64,000 bases of DNA, taken from contig NZ_JAJJBU010000029.1 of NCBI RefSeq assembly GCF_020905375.1, positions 16,402 through 80,401 of the forward strand, written 5' to 3'. This document shows positions 38,223 to 47,187 of this stretch, one piece after another. Both the position numbers and the translations under genes were made by a program. The stretch is from Arthrobacter cryoconiti. Its GTDB lineage: Bacteria; Actinomycetota; Actinomycetes; Actinomycetales; Micrococcaceae. The notes beneath the pieces are model-generated. The model was not told where the DNA came from. It did not search any database and worked only from the letters and a program-made list of their open reading frames with translations. Position 1 is the first letter of the stretch. Every line of letters starts with the position of its first letter.

Positions 38223-39353
38223 TTGACTAACCATTACGATGCACTTGGCGTTTCGCGTAACGCAACGCCGGAAGAAATCAAGAAGTCATACCGGAAGCTT
38301 GCCCGCAAGCTGCACCCGGACGTGAACGATGCTCCCGACGCCGCGGATCGCTTCAAAGCCGTTACTCACGCGTACGAGGTTCTTTCTGATCCGCAAAAAC
38401 GCCAGGTCTACGACACCACCGGCAATGAGAACGGCAACAGCAACGGTAACGGTGCCGGGAATTATGATGGCCAGGGATTTGCGTTCCAGGACATCTTCGA
38501 GACCTTCTTTGGCGGCAGTGGCCAAAGCCACGGTCCAGCATCACGGACACGACGCGGACAAGACGCACTGATCACAGTGCGCGTGGAATTGGCGGAGGCC
38601 GTTTTCGGTGTCAACAAAAAGCTGGAAATAGACACTGCTGTGACGTGCACCAGCTGCGATGGTGACTGCTGCCGCCCGGGTACTCATCCCATCACCTGCG
38701 ACGTATGCCACGGAAGTGGACAGATTCAGCGTCCCATGCGCTCAATCTTGGGTAACGTCATGACACTGGCTGCATGCAATTCCTGCCAAGGATTTGGAAC
38801 TCGGATCGAGGACCCCTGTAATGAGTGCCTCGGTGAAGGACGAGTCCGCAGTCGGCGAACACTGACCATCAAGGTCCCTGCCGGTGTGGGAACTGGTACT
38901 CGTATACAACTTGCCGGACAGGGTGAGGCCGGGCCAGCAGGTGGTCCCGCGGGTGATCTGTATGTAGAGATGAAGGTCAGCAACGATCCCAATTTCCTTC
39001 GTGATGGAGATGACCTTCACGCAACCCTCAGTGTTCCCATGACAGCTGCAGCCTTGGGAACTGAGCTCACATTGGAAACCTTCGATGGTGAACAGCCAAT
39101 TTCCATCAAACCCGGCACTCAAGCAGGGGAAGTCATGACCTTACGCAACCTCGGTGTCACGCACCTGCGCGGCTATGGGCGCGGTAACTTGTTGGTGCAC
39201 GTCCATGTTGAGACGCCCACGAAGCCCGACGCCGCGCAGGAAGAGTTGCTCAAGCAACTGGCGGCACTTCGCGGGGAGACCTTCACCGAGGGCAAGTTGG
39301 TGTCAAGCGGCGGGATGTTTGCTAAGCTGCGCGATAAACTCGGCAACCTCTAA
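38223..39353 (+). CDS. dnaJ: Chaperone DnaJ (DnaJ2-type, next to hrcA)
   Basis: This 376-residue Hsp40 stimulates DnaK. It has an N-terminal J domain with HPD (KLHPDVND), a short Gly/Asn-rich linker, a four-repeat zinc domain and the C-terminal substrate-binding domains. The first zinc repeat reads CTSCDGDC in place of CxxCxGxG; the others ([24 protein letters not shown]) are regular. The start is TTG 38223. As in other actinobacteria this copy goes with hrcA, while dnaK-grpE and another dnaJ are usually elsewhere. Confidence 0.94.
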   Translation: MTNHYDALGVSRNATPEEIKKSYRKLARKLHPDVNDAPDAADRFKAVTHAYEVLSDPQKRQVYDTTGNENGNSNGNGAGNYDGQGFAFQDIFETFFGGSGQSHGPASRTRRGQDALITVRVELAEAVFGVNKKLEIDTAVTCTSCDGDCCRPGTHPITCDVCHGSGQIQRPMRSILGNVMTLAACNSCQGFGTRIEDPCNECLGEGRVRSRRTLTIKVPAGVGTGTRIQLAGQGEAGPAGGPAGDLYVEMKVSNDPNFLRDGDDLHATLSVPMTAAALGTELTLETFDGEQPISIKPGTQAGEVMTLRNLGVTHLRGYGRGNLLVHVHVETPTKPDAAQEELLKQLAALRGETFTEGKLVSSGGMFAKLRDKLGNL

Positions 39354-39358
39354 GTGCT

Positions 39359-40144
39359 ATGAGTAACCCAGTCTTCTATGCCGATCCCGTGCAACTCGCA
39401 GAGCTTAGCGTTGGCGACCACCATACGCTGGACGGAGCTGAGGGCCGGCACGCTGTAACGGTCAAGAGACTAAGCGCGGGGGAGCCCGTTGACCTGTGCG
39501 ACGGCGCTGGACGCCGTCTTGTGTGCGTCGTAGCAGCCGCAGCAGCTGGCGTATTGGATGTAGAGGTCAAGGAGATTCGCTTCGATCAGCTAGAGGACTA
39601 CGAGCTGGTCTTGGTGCAGGCACTGGCCAAGGGCGATCGTGATGAACTTGCTGTCGAGACGGTCACTGAGCTGGGCGTGAACGGCGTCGTTCCATGGCAA
39701 GCAGAGCGTTCCATTGTGCGTTGGAAGTCAGAGAAGGCTCTCAAGGGTGTCACTAAATGGAGAACTGTTGTCGCTGTGGCAGCAAAGCAAGCCCGCCGCT
39801 CGCGTATTCCTTGGGTGGGCGAACTGGTGGGTACGGCTGCTCTTTGCGACTTGATCCGGGATTGTTCATTGGCCTTAATTCTCCATGAGGATGCCACCGA
39901 GTCTCTGCCGGATGTGCTTCGATCATGGCAGGCGGAGCAAAATAGGCACGAGGTCACGAGTGCTCCGGTACCCCGTCGCATTGTGTTGATCGTAGGTCCT
40001 GAAGGTGGCATGAGCCCTGCGGAAGTTTCGGCATTTCGCCTAGCCGGAGCACGTACTGCGTTGCTGGGGCCGCATGTCTTGCGTTCCTCCACAGCCGGTC
40101 CGGCCGCCGTCGTCCTGTTGAGCGCAGAACTGGGTCGCTGGTAA
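39359..40144 (+). CDS. rsmE: 16S rRNA m3U1498 methyltransferase
   Basis: The 261-residue SPOUT-class methyltransferase has an N-terminal PUA-like domain and a C-terminal knotted SAM-binding fold with IVLIVGPEGGMSPAE and LGPHVLRSSTAG, which are diagnostic of RsmE. It methylates U1498 of 16S rRNA. It begins five bases after dnaJ and ends the hrcA-dnaJ-rsmE group. Convergent with the lipoprotein gene 23 bases away. Confidence 0.93.
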   Translation: MSNPVFYADPVQLAELSVGDHHTLDGAEGRHAVTVKRLSAGEPVDLCDGAGRRLVCVVAAAAAGVLDVEVKEIRFDQLEDYELVLVQALAKGDRDELAVETVTELGVNGVVPWQAERSIVRWKSEKALKGVTKWRTVVAVAAKQARRSRIPWVGELVGTAALCDLIRDCSLALILHEDATESLPDVLRSWQAEQNRHEVTSAPVPRRIVLIVGPEGGMSPAEVSAFRLAGARTALLGPHVLRSSTAGPAAVVLLSAELGRW

Positions 40145-40167
40145 AAATCGGCCTGGACGCTTATGTC

Positions 40168-41094
40168 TTAGGGCGCGGAGATCGAAAGGACTTTGGTGTC
40201 GACGCCGACGCGTACCCCGGGTCTGCTCGGATCTTCGATGAACACGGAGACCTGATAGTTTCCCAACGGCGGTACCAACACGAAATTGAAAGAGCCTAGC
40301 TCATTAGGTCCTTGGCTAATCTCAACAGTGCCGGACATGGCTACGTGTGAGACTTTGCCGTCCTCCATTGCTTCTAGGATCCAGACAAGCTTTCCGGTAG
40401 GAGACATACCCGATCCACTGACGTTCAAAGGAAGGGCCTTGGTAACTGTTCCGTTGCTAGGCTCCGTGATCCACACGGGTGCTACGAACCCGGTGTTTCG
40501 CGTGAGCGGCTTATCTAGGAGCACATGCCCGAAAGCGTTATAGCCAGTGTGTCCATCCACCAGGATGGACACACCAATATTTGCTGACGGGTCGATGAGC
40601 CCTGACATGGACGCCGACGCAGTTGCTGTGTAAACCAGCTGTGCGATCGAGCGCTCTGCAATACCTGCATCGACTTTCTGGGCGAAGGCGTCGGAGGAGA
40701 TGTCAATGGTGATGACGTTCTTGGCAGAGATGGATGCCCCCAGTTGAGAGGGTTCATTCCACACCGAAAAGAAGTCAGGGTCTTGGGGTTTGTCAGCCAT
40801 CATGATGCGAAGAGAAGCGACGATCGGATCATCTGTGGTGGGCACTGGTGAAAACTCACGGTAGAGAAAAACCGATTCATTGCTGTGCCCTAACCAGTAG
40901 ACAGGAATTTTCTGGTTGGCTGTGGGCGTCTCCAACGGAGTGGTTGTTGGCAGACCAGAGTCTTGGCCACTTGCTGTGGTGGGCAGAGCCGAATGCTGGC
41001 TGAGGATTGCAGGGCCCGGCGTGCAAGAAACTGTGGTGAGAGTGAGTGCCAAAGCAAGCGAAGCGATTCCCAGCAGGCGTCGGTAACGTTTCAC
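40168..41094 (-). CDS. GerMN / Gmad2-domain lipoprotein
   Basis: The 308-residue predicted lipoprotein has a basic start and a hydrophobic core that ends in TLTTVSC (lipobox Cys near residue 24). It then has a Thr/Pro/Ser-rich linker, a GerMN-like domain (KIPVYWLGHSNESVFLYREF...ISAKNVITIDISSDAF) and a C-terminal Ig-like Gmad2 domain (WITEPSNGTV...WILEAMEDGKV). GerMN domains were named in spore germination but occur in non-sporing actinobacteria; the role here is unknown. GTG 41094 has GGAAAG upstream; ATG 41169 would add 25 residues. Confidence 0.78.
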   Translation of the reverse strand: MKRYRRLLGIASLALALTLTTVSCTPGPAILSQHSALPTTASGQDSGLPTTTPLETPTANQKIPVYWLGHSNESVFLYREFSPVPTTDDPIVASLRIMMADKPQDPDFFSVWNEPSQLGASISAKNVITIDISSDAFAQKVDAGIAERSIAQLVYTATASASMSGLIDPSANIGVSILVDGHTGYNAFGHVLLDKPLTRNTGFVAPVWITEPSNGTVTKALPLNVSGSGMSPTGKLVWILEAMEDGKVSHVAMSGTVEISQGPNELGSFNFVLVPPLGNYQVSVFIEDPSRPGVRVGVDTKVLSISAP

Positions 41095-41528
41095 AATAGG
41101 CTTTCCACCGTGCAACTGGCCAACTGGCGTGCTTGAGCCCGGCAGAGGACGGTGCAAAGTAGCTGGCATGCGAATTGTTTGCTCGCTTAAGGTCTAAAGG
41201 GATGGACTCCCGCAACAAAGACAAAGTGTGCGTTCCAAGACTCCCCAAAAACTTCGAACAATAATTTAGCTTGGCACATCTGCGGGTATCGACGGGGGCT
41301 ATTAGAAGGATTCAAGCGAACTGAAACCGTATCGATACCCTAAAGTAACCGGGCCTTAATCGGGAGCGCACATGAAGGGTGACTGAGGATACTCTGCCTC
41401 GCTGATCGTCATTGCACATGAAGGGTGACTGAGGATACTCTGCCTCGCTGATCGTCATTGCACTAGGATTGAGACTAAGAAAACAACCGGGAAGTCCGGT
41501 TTAGTCAAGGAGAGATTGAAGGCCTGGC
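41095..41528. other. Spacer between the lipoprotein gene and phoH
   Basis: The 434-base divergent region holds no credible gene. It contains an inverted repeat GGGTATCGA (41284-41292) / TCGATACCC (41332-41340), the 10-base palindrome GTATCGATAC at 41329-41338, and a perfect 46-bp tandem duplication, listed separately. Promoters for both flanking genes should lie here. Confidence 0.7.
41368..41459. repeat. Perfect 46-bp tandem duplication upstream of phoH
   Basis: Two identical 46-bp units lie head to tail (41368-41413 and 41414-41459), followed by the first four bases of a third (GCAC). The unit starts GCACATGAAGGG and ends GATCGTCATT. At the junction a -35-like TTGCAC (41412-41417) is created 16 bases before GATACT (41434-41439), so the duplication may have altered the phoH promoter. 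The identity of the copies suggests a recent event. Confidence 0.95.
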
Positions 41529-42629
41529 ATGGCCGACTTTATGACAGAGCAATCCAGCAGCCACCAAGGACCGATTGTGGAACCGTCACAGGGGCTGGGG
41601 TTTCCACACTCAGTTGACGGCACCCGCACCGAAATAGTGCAGTTCGCATCCACTGAACAGATGGTCGCCACACTTGGCGCCGAGGACGATGGTCTGCGCA
41701 TCGTGGAAAATAACTATCCGGGTATTTCCTTCCTTGCCCGTGGCAACGTTCTATCCATCACGGGCCCGCGCGCAGTTGTCCCGCGGATCATGCATTTGAT
41801 GGAAGAAGCTCGTGGCATGGTATCTCGGCATTCCACCATGAGCGCCGCGGTATGGGAGCAGCTGGTGACTTTGCTCAAGGATCGACCTGATGGGTCTCTA
41901 GTGGACGTCCTCACTTACGACATCCTTTCCTCACGCGGACGTAAGATTCGACCCAAAACGCTCAACCAGAAAAAATATGTTGAGGCGATTGACCGAAACA
42001 CAGTGGTGTTTGGGATCGGGCCGGCAGGCACAGGCAAGACGTACTTGGCTATGGCCAAGGCCGTTGCGGCACTCGAGAGGAAAGAGGTGAGCCGCATTAT
42101 CCTCACCCGGCCAGCCGTTGAAGCGGGAGAGCGATTGGGGTTCTTGCCGGGCACGCTCAATGATAAAATTGATCCGTATCTTCGCCCGCTGTATGACGCA
42201 CTGCACGAGATGATGGATCCGGAAACTATTCCACGTCTGATGGCGGCGGGCACGATCGAGGTGGCACCGCTGGCTTATATGCGAGGCCGTACGCTCAACG
42301 ATGCATTCATCATTCTTGACGAAGCTCAGAACACCACTGCCGAACAGATGAAAATGTTTTTGACGCGGCTCGGTTTTGGTTCCAAGATTGTTGTCACCGG
42401 CGACATCACTCAGATTGACTTACCCAGTGGCACTGCGTCGGGGTTGCGTGTGGTTCGTGACATTCTTCTGGATGTCGATGACATCTCGTTTTCCTTGCTC
42501 GATGCCACGGATGTGGTGCGTCACCAACTAGTGGGTGCCATTGTCAGTGCCTATAACCACTGGGATGAAAGCAATGCCTCCCGTTCCGATACACCCCTTC
42601 AACGCCGCAAGGACATCCACCAACCATGA
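41529..42629 (+). CDS. phoH: PhoH-like ATPase (YbeZ type)
   Basis: The 366-residue P-loop ATPase has Walker A GPAGTGKT and Walker B IILDEAQN in a PhoH domain, after an N-terminal region with a KH-like fold (IVENNYPGISFLARGNVLSITG). In many bacteria it pairs with the RNase YbeY, encoded next with a four-base overlap, and the two probably act together on rRNA processing or ribosome quality control. The upstream region carries a 46-bp duplication. Confidence 0.93.
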   Translation: MADFMTEQSSSHQGPIVEPSQGLGFPHSVDGTRTEIVQFASTEQMVATLGAEDDGLRIVENNYPGISFLARGNVLSITGPRAVVPRIMHLMEEARGMVSRHSTMSAAVWEQLVTLLKDRPDGSLVDVLTYDILSSRGRKIRPKTLNQKKYVEAIDRNTVVFGIGPAGTGKTYLAMAKAVAALERKEVSRIILTRPAVEAGERLGFLPGTLNDKIDPYLRPLYDALHEMMDPETIPRLMAAGTIEVAPLAYMRGRTLNDAFIILDEAQNTTAEQMKMFLTRLGFGSKIVVTGDITQIDLPSGTASGLRVVRDILLDVDDISFSLLDATDVVRHQLVGAIVSAYNHWDESNASRSDTPLQRRKDIHQP

Positions 42630-43099
42630 GTATTGAAATCAATAATGAGTCCGGCGTCCAAGTCCGTGAAGAAGAGTTAGTGAAGCTTGTTCGGCACATT
42701 CTCACGGCAATGCATGTCCATCCGGAAACTGAGGTTTCCATCATCATGGCGGACGTGGAAAACATGGAGAAGCTGCACATCGAATGGATGGATGAGACTG
42801 GTCCTACCGACGTGCTCTCGTTTCCCATGGATGAACTGCGCCCAGGCAGCCCTGATCTGCCCACACCTGCTGGTCTGCTAGGCGACGTAGTCCTTTGCCC
42901 CGAGGTTGCCGGCGAGCAGGCTCTTGCCGCGGGACATTCCTTAGAGGAAGAACTGTTACTTCTGACTACGCACGGCATGTTGCATCTTTTGGGCTATGAC
43001 CATGCTGAACCGGAAGAGAAAGCAGAAATGTTTGGCCTCCAGCGTGAATTGCTCTCAAGTTTCTTGGGCAAGGAAGCCCCTGTCGAGACAACACAGTGA
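42626..43099 (+). CDS. ybeY: rRNA maturation endoribonuclease YbeY
   Basis: The 157-residue metal-dependent RNase needed for 16S rRNA 3'-end maturation. The zinc motif HGMLHLLGYDH (about residues 116-126) is intact, with DVLSFPMDE before it. It overlaps phoH by four bases at its start and the CorC-like gene by four at its end. The phoH-ybeY-corC-era order is a conserved bacterial group. Confidence 0.95.
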   Translation: MSIEINNESGVQVREEELVKLVRHILTAMHVHPETEVSIIMADVENMEKLHIEWMDETGPTDVLSFPMDELRPGSPDLPTPAGLLGDVVLCPEVAGEQALAAGHSLEEELLLLTTHGMLHLLGYDHAEPEEKAEMFGLQRELLSSFLGKEAPVETTQ

Positions 43100-44460
43100 C
43101 AACAGTAGCCTTACCTGCCCTGGCGGTGGTTTTCGCGGCTTTCGCTGCCCTTTTAACAGCTATTGAGTCGGCCCTGAGTTTTTTCCCTCGTCACGATGCT
43201 GAAACTGTGACAGCACAGAGCAGAGGTACAGCTCTGGCCCGAATCCTTCAAACACCCATGCTGCACTTGAACGCCTTACGTTTTTGGCGGGTCTGGTTCG
43301 AGATGGCAGCGGCCGTGGCCGTAGCCCTGTTTCTCATGGGCTTGATCGGGAACGTTTGGCTGGCTGGACTCATCGCCACTGTAGTTATGGCGTGTATTGG
43401 CTTCGTCCTGGTGGGGCTGTCCCCGCGACGCTATGGCCGTATACATGCCACGTGGCTGGTCGGACGCACTGCGTGGCTGGTTGATTTTATGTATCGAATA
43501 TTAGGACCAATGCCGGGATGGTTTGTAAAACTGGGAGGAGCTCTCTCTAAAGAGCGCCTTGACGGTGATGACGCGTTCGTTACCGAGGAGGAATTTCGAG
43601 AATTTGTGGATCGTGCCAGTGATTCGGAGATGATCGAGGACAGCGAGGCTGAACTTATCCAGAGCGTGTTTGATCTGAGCGAGACAATGGTTCGAGCCGT
43701 GATGGTGCCACGCACCGATATCCGCAGCATTGATCAAGGATCCGAGCTGGAAGAGGCCATGGATGTTTTCCTTGACTCAGGATTCTCTCGTGTCCCGGTG
43801 ATTGGGGAGAGTTCTGATCACGTGTTGGGCATCCTCTATCTGAAGGACCTCGTCGCAACCTTGCACCGCCACGATGATGGTCTTTCCCGCCCTCGGGTGG
43901 AGGATCTGGCTCGGACTGTGCGTTATGTGCCAGAATCCAAGCCCGTAGATGATCTTTTGCGTGAACTGCAGCAAGAATCCACTCACCTCGCAATCGTCGT
44001 GGACGAGTACGGTGGAACGGCAGGACTTGTCACCTTAGAGGACTTGATCGAGGAGATCGTCGGTGAGATCGCCGACGAGTATGATCAGGTTTCTCCTGAA
44101 GTCCAAGCCCTGGGTGAGGGTATGTACCGAGTTCAGGCTCGCATGGCGGTCGATGAGCTGGGTGAGTTGTTTGGCAAGGAGCTTGATGACGACGAGGTCG
44201 ACTCCGTGGGCGGGCTGCTTTCAAAATATCTAGGTCGCATCCCCACTGTGGGGAGCACCGTGGAGGTCTCTGGTATCCGCTTAGTCGCGGAGCGGATGGA
44301 AGCAGGGCGCAATCGTGTCAGCCATGTCATTGCCAGGGCCGTACCCTTATCCGAGAATAAGAATGACAGCAGTGTTTCTGTCCGGGGCATTAACCACGAC
44401 GGCGAGATAAGCCCGAGTGAGACGCAAGCTAAGCAAAACCACAGGAGTAACCATGACTAA
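43096..44460 (+). CDS. CNNM/CorC-type hemolysin family membrane protein
   Basis: The 454-residue protein has an N-terminal DUF21 (CNNM) membrane domain of about three to four helices, a pair of CBS domains (VMVPRTDIRSID...SRVPVIGESSDHVLGILYLKDL, and THLAIVVDEYGGTAGLVTLEDLIEEIVGEI) and a C-terminal CorC_HlyC domain. Family members are linked to Mg2+/Co2+ efflux or homeostasis. The start GTG 43096 overlaps ybeY; the last codons overlap the era start. Confidence 0.9.
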   Translation: MTTVALPALAVVFAAFAALLTAIESALSFFPRHDAETVTAQSRGTALARILQTPMLHLNALRFWRVWFEMAAAVAVALFLMGLIGNVWLAGLIATVVMACIGFVLVGLSPRRYGRIHATWLVGRTAWLVDFMYRILGPMPGWFVKLGGALSKERLDGDDAFVTEEEFREFVDRASDSEMIEDSEAELIQSVFDLSETMVRAVMVPRTDIRSIDQGSELEEAMDVFLDSGFSRVPVIGESSDHVLGILYLKDLVATLHRHDDGLSRPRVEDLARTVRYVPESKPVDDLLRELQQESTHLAIVVDEYGGTAGLVTLEDLIEEIVGEIADEYDQVSPEVQALGEGMYRVQARMAVDELGELFGKELDDDEVDSVGGLLSKYLGRIPTVGSTVEVSGIRLVAERMEAGRNRVSHVIARAVPLSENKNDSSVSVRGINHDGEISPSETQAKQNHRSNHD

Positions 44461-45418
44461 GCAAAAAGGGAAGCTGGCCATGCCAACTCCTAAAGATGAG
44501 GGGTTTCGTGCGGGCTTTGCGGTTCTCGCAGGACGTCCCAACGCTGGAAAATCGACGTTGACGAATGCTCTGGTAGGGCAGAAGGTGGCCATTACCTCTG
44601 CCAAGCCACAGACCACCCGGCATACCATTCGAGGAATTGTGCACCGGGAGGGTTACCAGTTGGTACTAGTTGATACGCCAGGACTTCATCGCCCCCGGAC
44701 TCTCCTTGGAAAACGACTCAACGACCTAGTTGCAGACACCCTTTCGGAGGTGGATGCCATCGGGTTTTGTTTGCCTGCGAATGAGAAAATTGGTCCCGGA
44801 GATCGCTATATAGCGCAGCAGCTGGCGAATGTTGGCAAGAAACCCGTCGTGGCGATTGTCACCAAGACGGACACCGTGGATCGGCAGGCTGTCACTGAAC
44901 AACTCATCGCGGTTGAAAAACTCGGACGCGAAGTCATGGGGGAGTCCGGATTCGCCGACGTCGTACCTGTCTCTGCCGTGGAAGAATTCCAGGTAGAAAC
45001 TCTCGCCAGCGTACTGGCCGGATACATGCCGCTATCGCCGGCACTTTACCCTGACGGTGACTTGACGGACGAACCAGAAGCCGTCATGGTCGCCGAACTG
45101 ATTAGGGAAGCTGCCTTGGAAGGCGTGCGCGATGAATTGCCGCATTCACTGGCGGTAGTTGTGGAGGAAATTATTCCCAGGGAAGGCCGCACGGAGGGGC
45201 ATGAACTGCTTGATGTTCGAGTCAATCTTTACGTTGAGCGCCCCTCCCAGAAGGCTATCGTGATCGGTAAGGGTGGTGCACGACTGCGAGAAGTCGGCAC
45301 GAATGCGCGTCTTGGAATTGAGGCACTTTTAGGAACTCGAATCTATTTGGACCTCCACGTCAAGGTTGCTAAAGACTGGCAGCGGGACCCGAAACAGCTG
45401 GTGAAGCTGGGTTTCTAG
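44453..45418 (+). CDS. era: GTPase Era
   Basis: Era is a GTPase that binds 16S rRNA and helps 30S assembly. The 321-residue protein has G1 GRPNAGKST, G3 DTPG, G4 TKTD and a C-terminal KH domain with KAIVIGKGGARLREVG. ATG 44453 has a near-perfect AGGAG Shine-Dalgarno seven bases upstream, and the start overlaps the previous gene by eight bases. The frame open to 44417 is not needed. recO follows era in some genomes; here it is 6 kb away. Confidence 0.96.
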   Translation: MTKQKGKLAMPTPKDEGFRAGFAVLAGRPNAGKSTLTNALVGQKVAITSAKPQTTRHTIRGIVHREGYQLVLVDTPGLHRPRTLLGKRLNDLVADTLSEVDAIGFCLPANEKIGPGDRYIAQQLANVGKKPVVAIVTKTDTVDRQAVTEQLIAVEKLGREVMGESGFADVVPVSAVEEFQVETLASVLAGYMPLSPALYPDGDLTDEPEAVMVAELIREAALEGVRDELPHSLAVVVEEIIPREGRTEGHELLDVRVNLYVERPSQKAIVIGKGGARLREVGTNARLGIEALLGTRIYLDLHVKVAKDWQRDPKQLVKLGF

Positions 45419-45436
45419 GTACCGTTGCAACGGTTC

Positions 45437-45480
45437 GAAGTCCCGTAAAGCGGCCCTCCGGCGCGGCTTTGCGGGACTTC
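45437..45480 (+). terminator. Terminator behind era
   Basis: The stem GAAGTCCCGTAAAGC (45437-45451) / GCTTTGCGGGACTTC (45466-45480) gives 15 pairs, one of them T-G, around a 14-base GC-rich loop. It begins 18 bases after the era stop. There is no strong T run. Confidence 0.75.
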
Positions 45481-45536
45481 ACAGTTTGGCCCGGTAAAGT
45501 AGCGGGAGTCATTTGTTCACAGTGAAAGGTTCATCC

Positions 45537-47126
45537 ATGGCTCGACGCCGTGCCGAAACGGCGGCAGCTACAGCTGCCGGCACCACAAAAGATGAATCCT
45601 CCGACACTAAACTTCCGGCTGGACGTCACTTCAAGCCTCATCGTAAGACGGCACTGTGGATTAAGATCGTAGCCATTGCTCTCAGTGGAGTGTTAGTTAT
45701 CGGGCTGGGGGCCGCTGGACTGCTTTACCTCAAGCTGCAGAACAATATCACCACGGCACCCTTGAATGCAGCGCTTTCCCCCGGTAAGGGAAACTCTTCG
45801 CAACAGCCTGAAGACACCGGATCATTGCAGATCCTCATTTTGGGTACGGACACCCGGGCAGGTGCCAACAGTGAATATGGCACCCTGGCTGACTCTTCTG
45901 GCGAAGGAAATTCCGACGTCATGCTGCTGATGAATATTTCCGCGGACAATTCCCAGGTGTCCGTTACAAGCTTTCCTCGTGACCTTATGGTACCGATCCC
46001 CGACTGTAAGCGGCCTGACGGCAACGTAATTTATGGGCAAGCAATGGGGCAGCTTAATTCGGCCTTGGCTGGCGGTCCGGGATGCACGGTGGCCGCCATC
46101 AATGACCTCACCGGATTAACCATTGACCACTTCATGTTGGCAGATTTCACAGCCGTGAAGGAACTTTCCACAGCTCTTGGCGGGGTTGAAGTGTGCGTCG
46201 ATCATGCCATGTACGACGTCAACGGTTCCTTCTTGAAACTCCCCGCGGGAAAGAGCTTGGTTCAAGGTGAACAGGCGCTAGCGTTTTTGCGCACGAGGCA
46301 TGCTTTTGGCGATGCCAGTGATTTGGCCCGGATCGCCGCACAACAGTATTTCCTAGGTTCCCTAGTGCGTAAGCTCAAAAGTGACGGGACACTGACTAAC
46401 TTGCCGCAGCTGTACACCCTCGCTGACGTGGTGACCAAAAATCTTACGATCGATCAAGGCTTGGCAAATGTTCCGGCTATGGTCTCGATTGCCAAACGAC
46501 TTGCAAAGATTGACGTTGCCAACGTTGCTTTCGTCACCGTGCCAACGGAACCCTATGTACGCGACCCAAATCGGGTCCAGCTCTTGGAGCCTGCAGCCGG
46601 ACAGTTCTTTGCCGTGCTTCGCAACGAGACGCCACTGACGAAAGTGGCGCCCACACCCACTAGTAATTCAACGGTGGCCCCCACCGCGTCATCGGCGGCA
46701 ACTGTACCGGCCACGGCTGAGCCCACCGTCCCAGTTGCTCCTGCGTATGACAAGTCGATCCAACCAATCACGGTTACCAATGGATCCACTGTTGCGGGGC
46801 GTTCCCTTGAGCTTATTAAGGCCCTTGCGGGTCAGGGCTATACGTTGTCGTCCAACGGCGGGGATATTGCAGCACAGAACAAGACAACTATCCTCTATGG
46901 TGCCGACATGGCGGACGTCGCCCATGACGTAGCAGTGCTTTTCAAGATCTCCGACTCGGCGGTTCATTCGGACCCCACAGTCAGGGGTGTGAAGGTAGTG
47001 GTCGGTACCGATTGGATTTCTGGAGTCGACTTTGGCACTGTCACCGTTCCCAAGGACATCGTCTCCAGCACAGCGGCCGAAAGCGACCAGTGCCTGACCG
47101 TGAATCCGCTCTACTACACGTACTGA
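45537..47126 (+). CDS. LytR-CpsA-Psr (LCP) family protein with LytR_C domain
   Basis: LCP proteins transfer lipid-linked glycopolymers such as teichoic acid or arabinogalactan-type chains to peptidoglycan. The 529-residue protein has a cytoplasmic basic N-terminus, one membrane helix (about residues 41-62), the LCP domain with LGTDTR, SDVMLLMNI, SVTSFPRDLMV and the acceptor motif FLRTRHAFGDASDLARIAAQQ, then a Thr/Pro/Ala linker and a C-terminal LytR_C domain (ITVTNGSTVAGRSLELIKAL). ATG 45537 has AAAGG upstream; the frame opens at 45513. Confidence 0.92.
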   Translation: MARRRAETAAATAAGTTKDESSDTKLPAGRHFKPHRKTALWIKIVAIALSGVLVIGLGAAGLLYLKLQNNITTAPLNAALSPGKGNSSQQPEDTGSLQILILGTDTRAGANSEYGTLADSSGEGNSDVMLLMNISADNSQVSVTSFPRDLMVPIPDCKRPDGNVIYGQAMGQLNSALAGGPGCTVAAINDLTGLTIDHFMLADFTAVKELSTALGGVEVCVDHAMYDVNGSFLKLPAGKSLVQGEQALAFLRTRHAFGDASDLARIAAQQYFLGSLVRKLKSDGTLTNLPQLYTLADVVTKNLTIDQGLANVPAMVSIAKRLAKIDVANVAFVTVPTEPYVRDPNRVQLLEPAAGQFFAVLRNETPLTKVAPTPTSNSTVAPTASSAATVPATAEPTVPVAPAYDKSIQPITVTNGSTVAGRSLELIKALAGQGYTLSSNGGDIAAQNKTTILYGADMADVAHDVAVLFKISDSAVHSDPTVRGVKVVVGTDWISGVDFGTVTVPKDIVSSTAAESDQCLTVNPLYYTY

Positions 47127-47143
47127 CCTCTTAGCCGCGCAGA

Positions 47144-47182
47144 TCTGGTGAGGCTTGGATCGATGATCTGAGCCTCACCAGA
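47144..47182. terminator. Bidirectional terminator between LCP and M13 genes
   Basis: A perfect 12-bp stem TCTGGTGAGGCT / AGCCTCACCAGA with a 15-base loop sits in the 61-base gap of two convergent genes, so it can serve both. Confidence 0.75.
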
Positions 47183-47187
47183 CGGCG

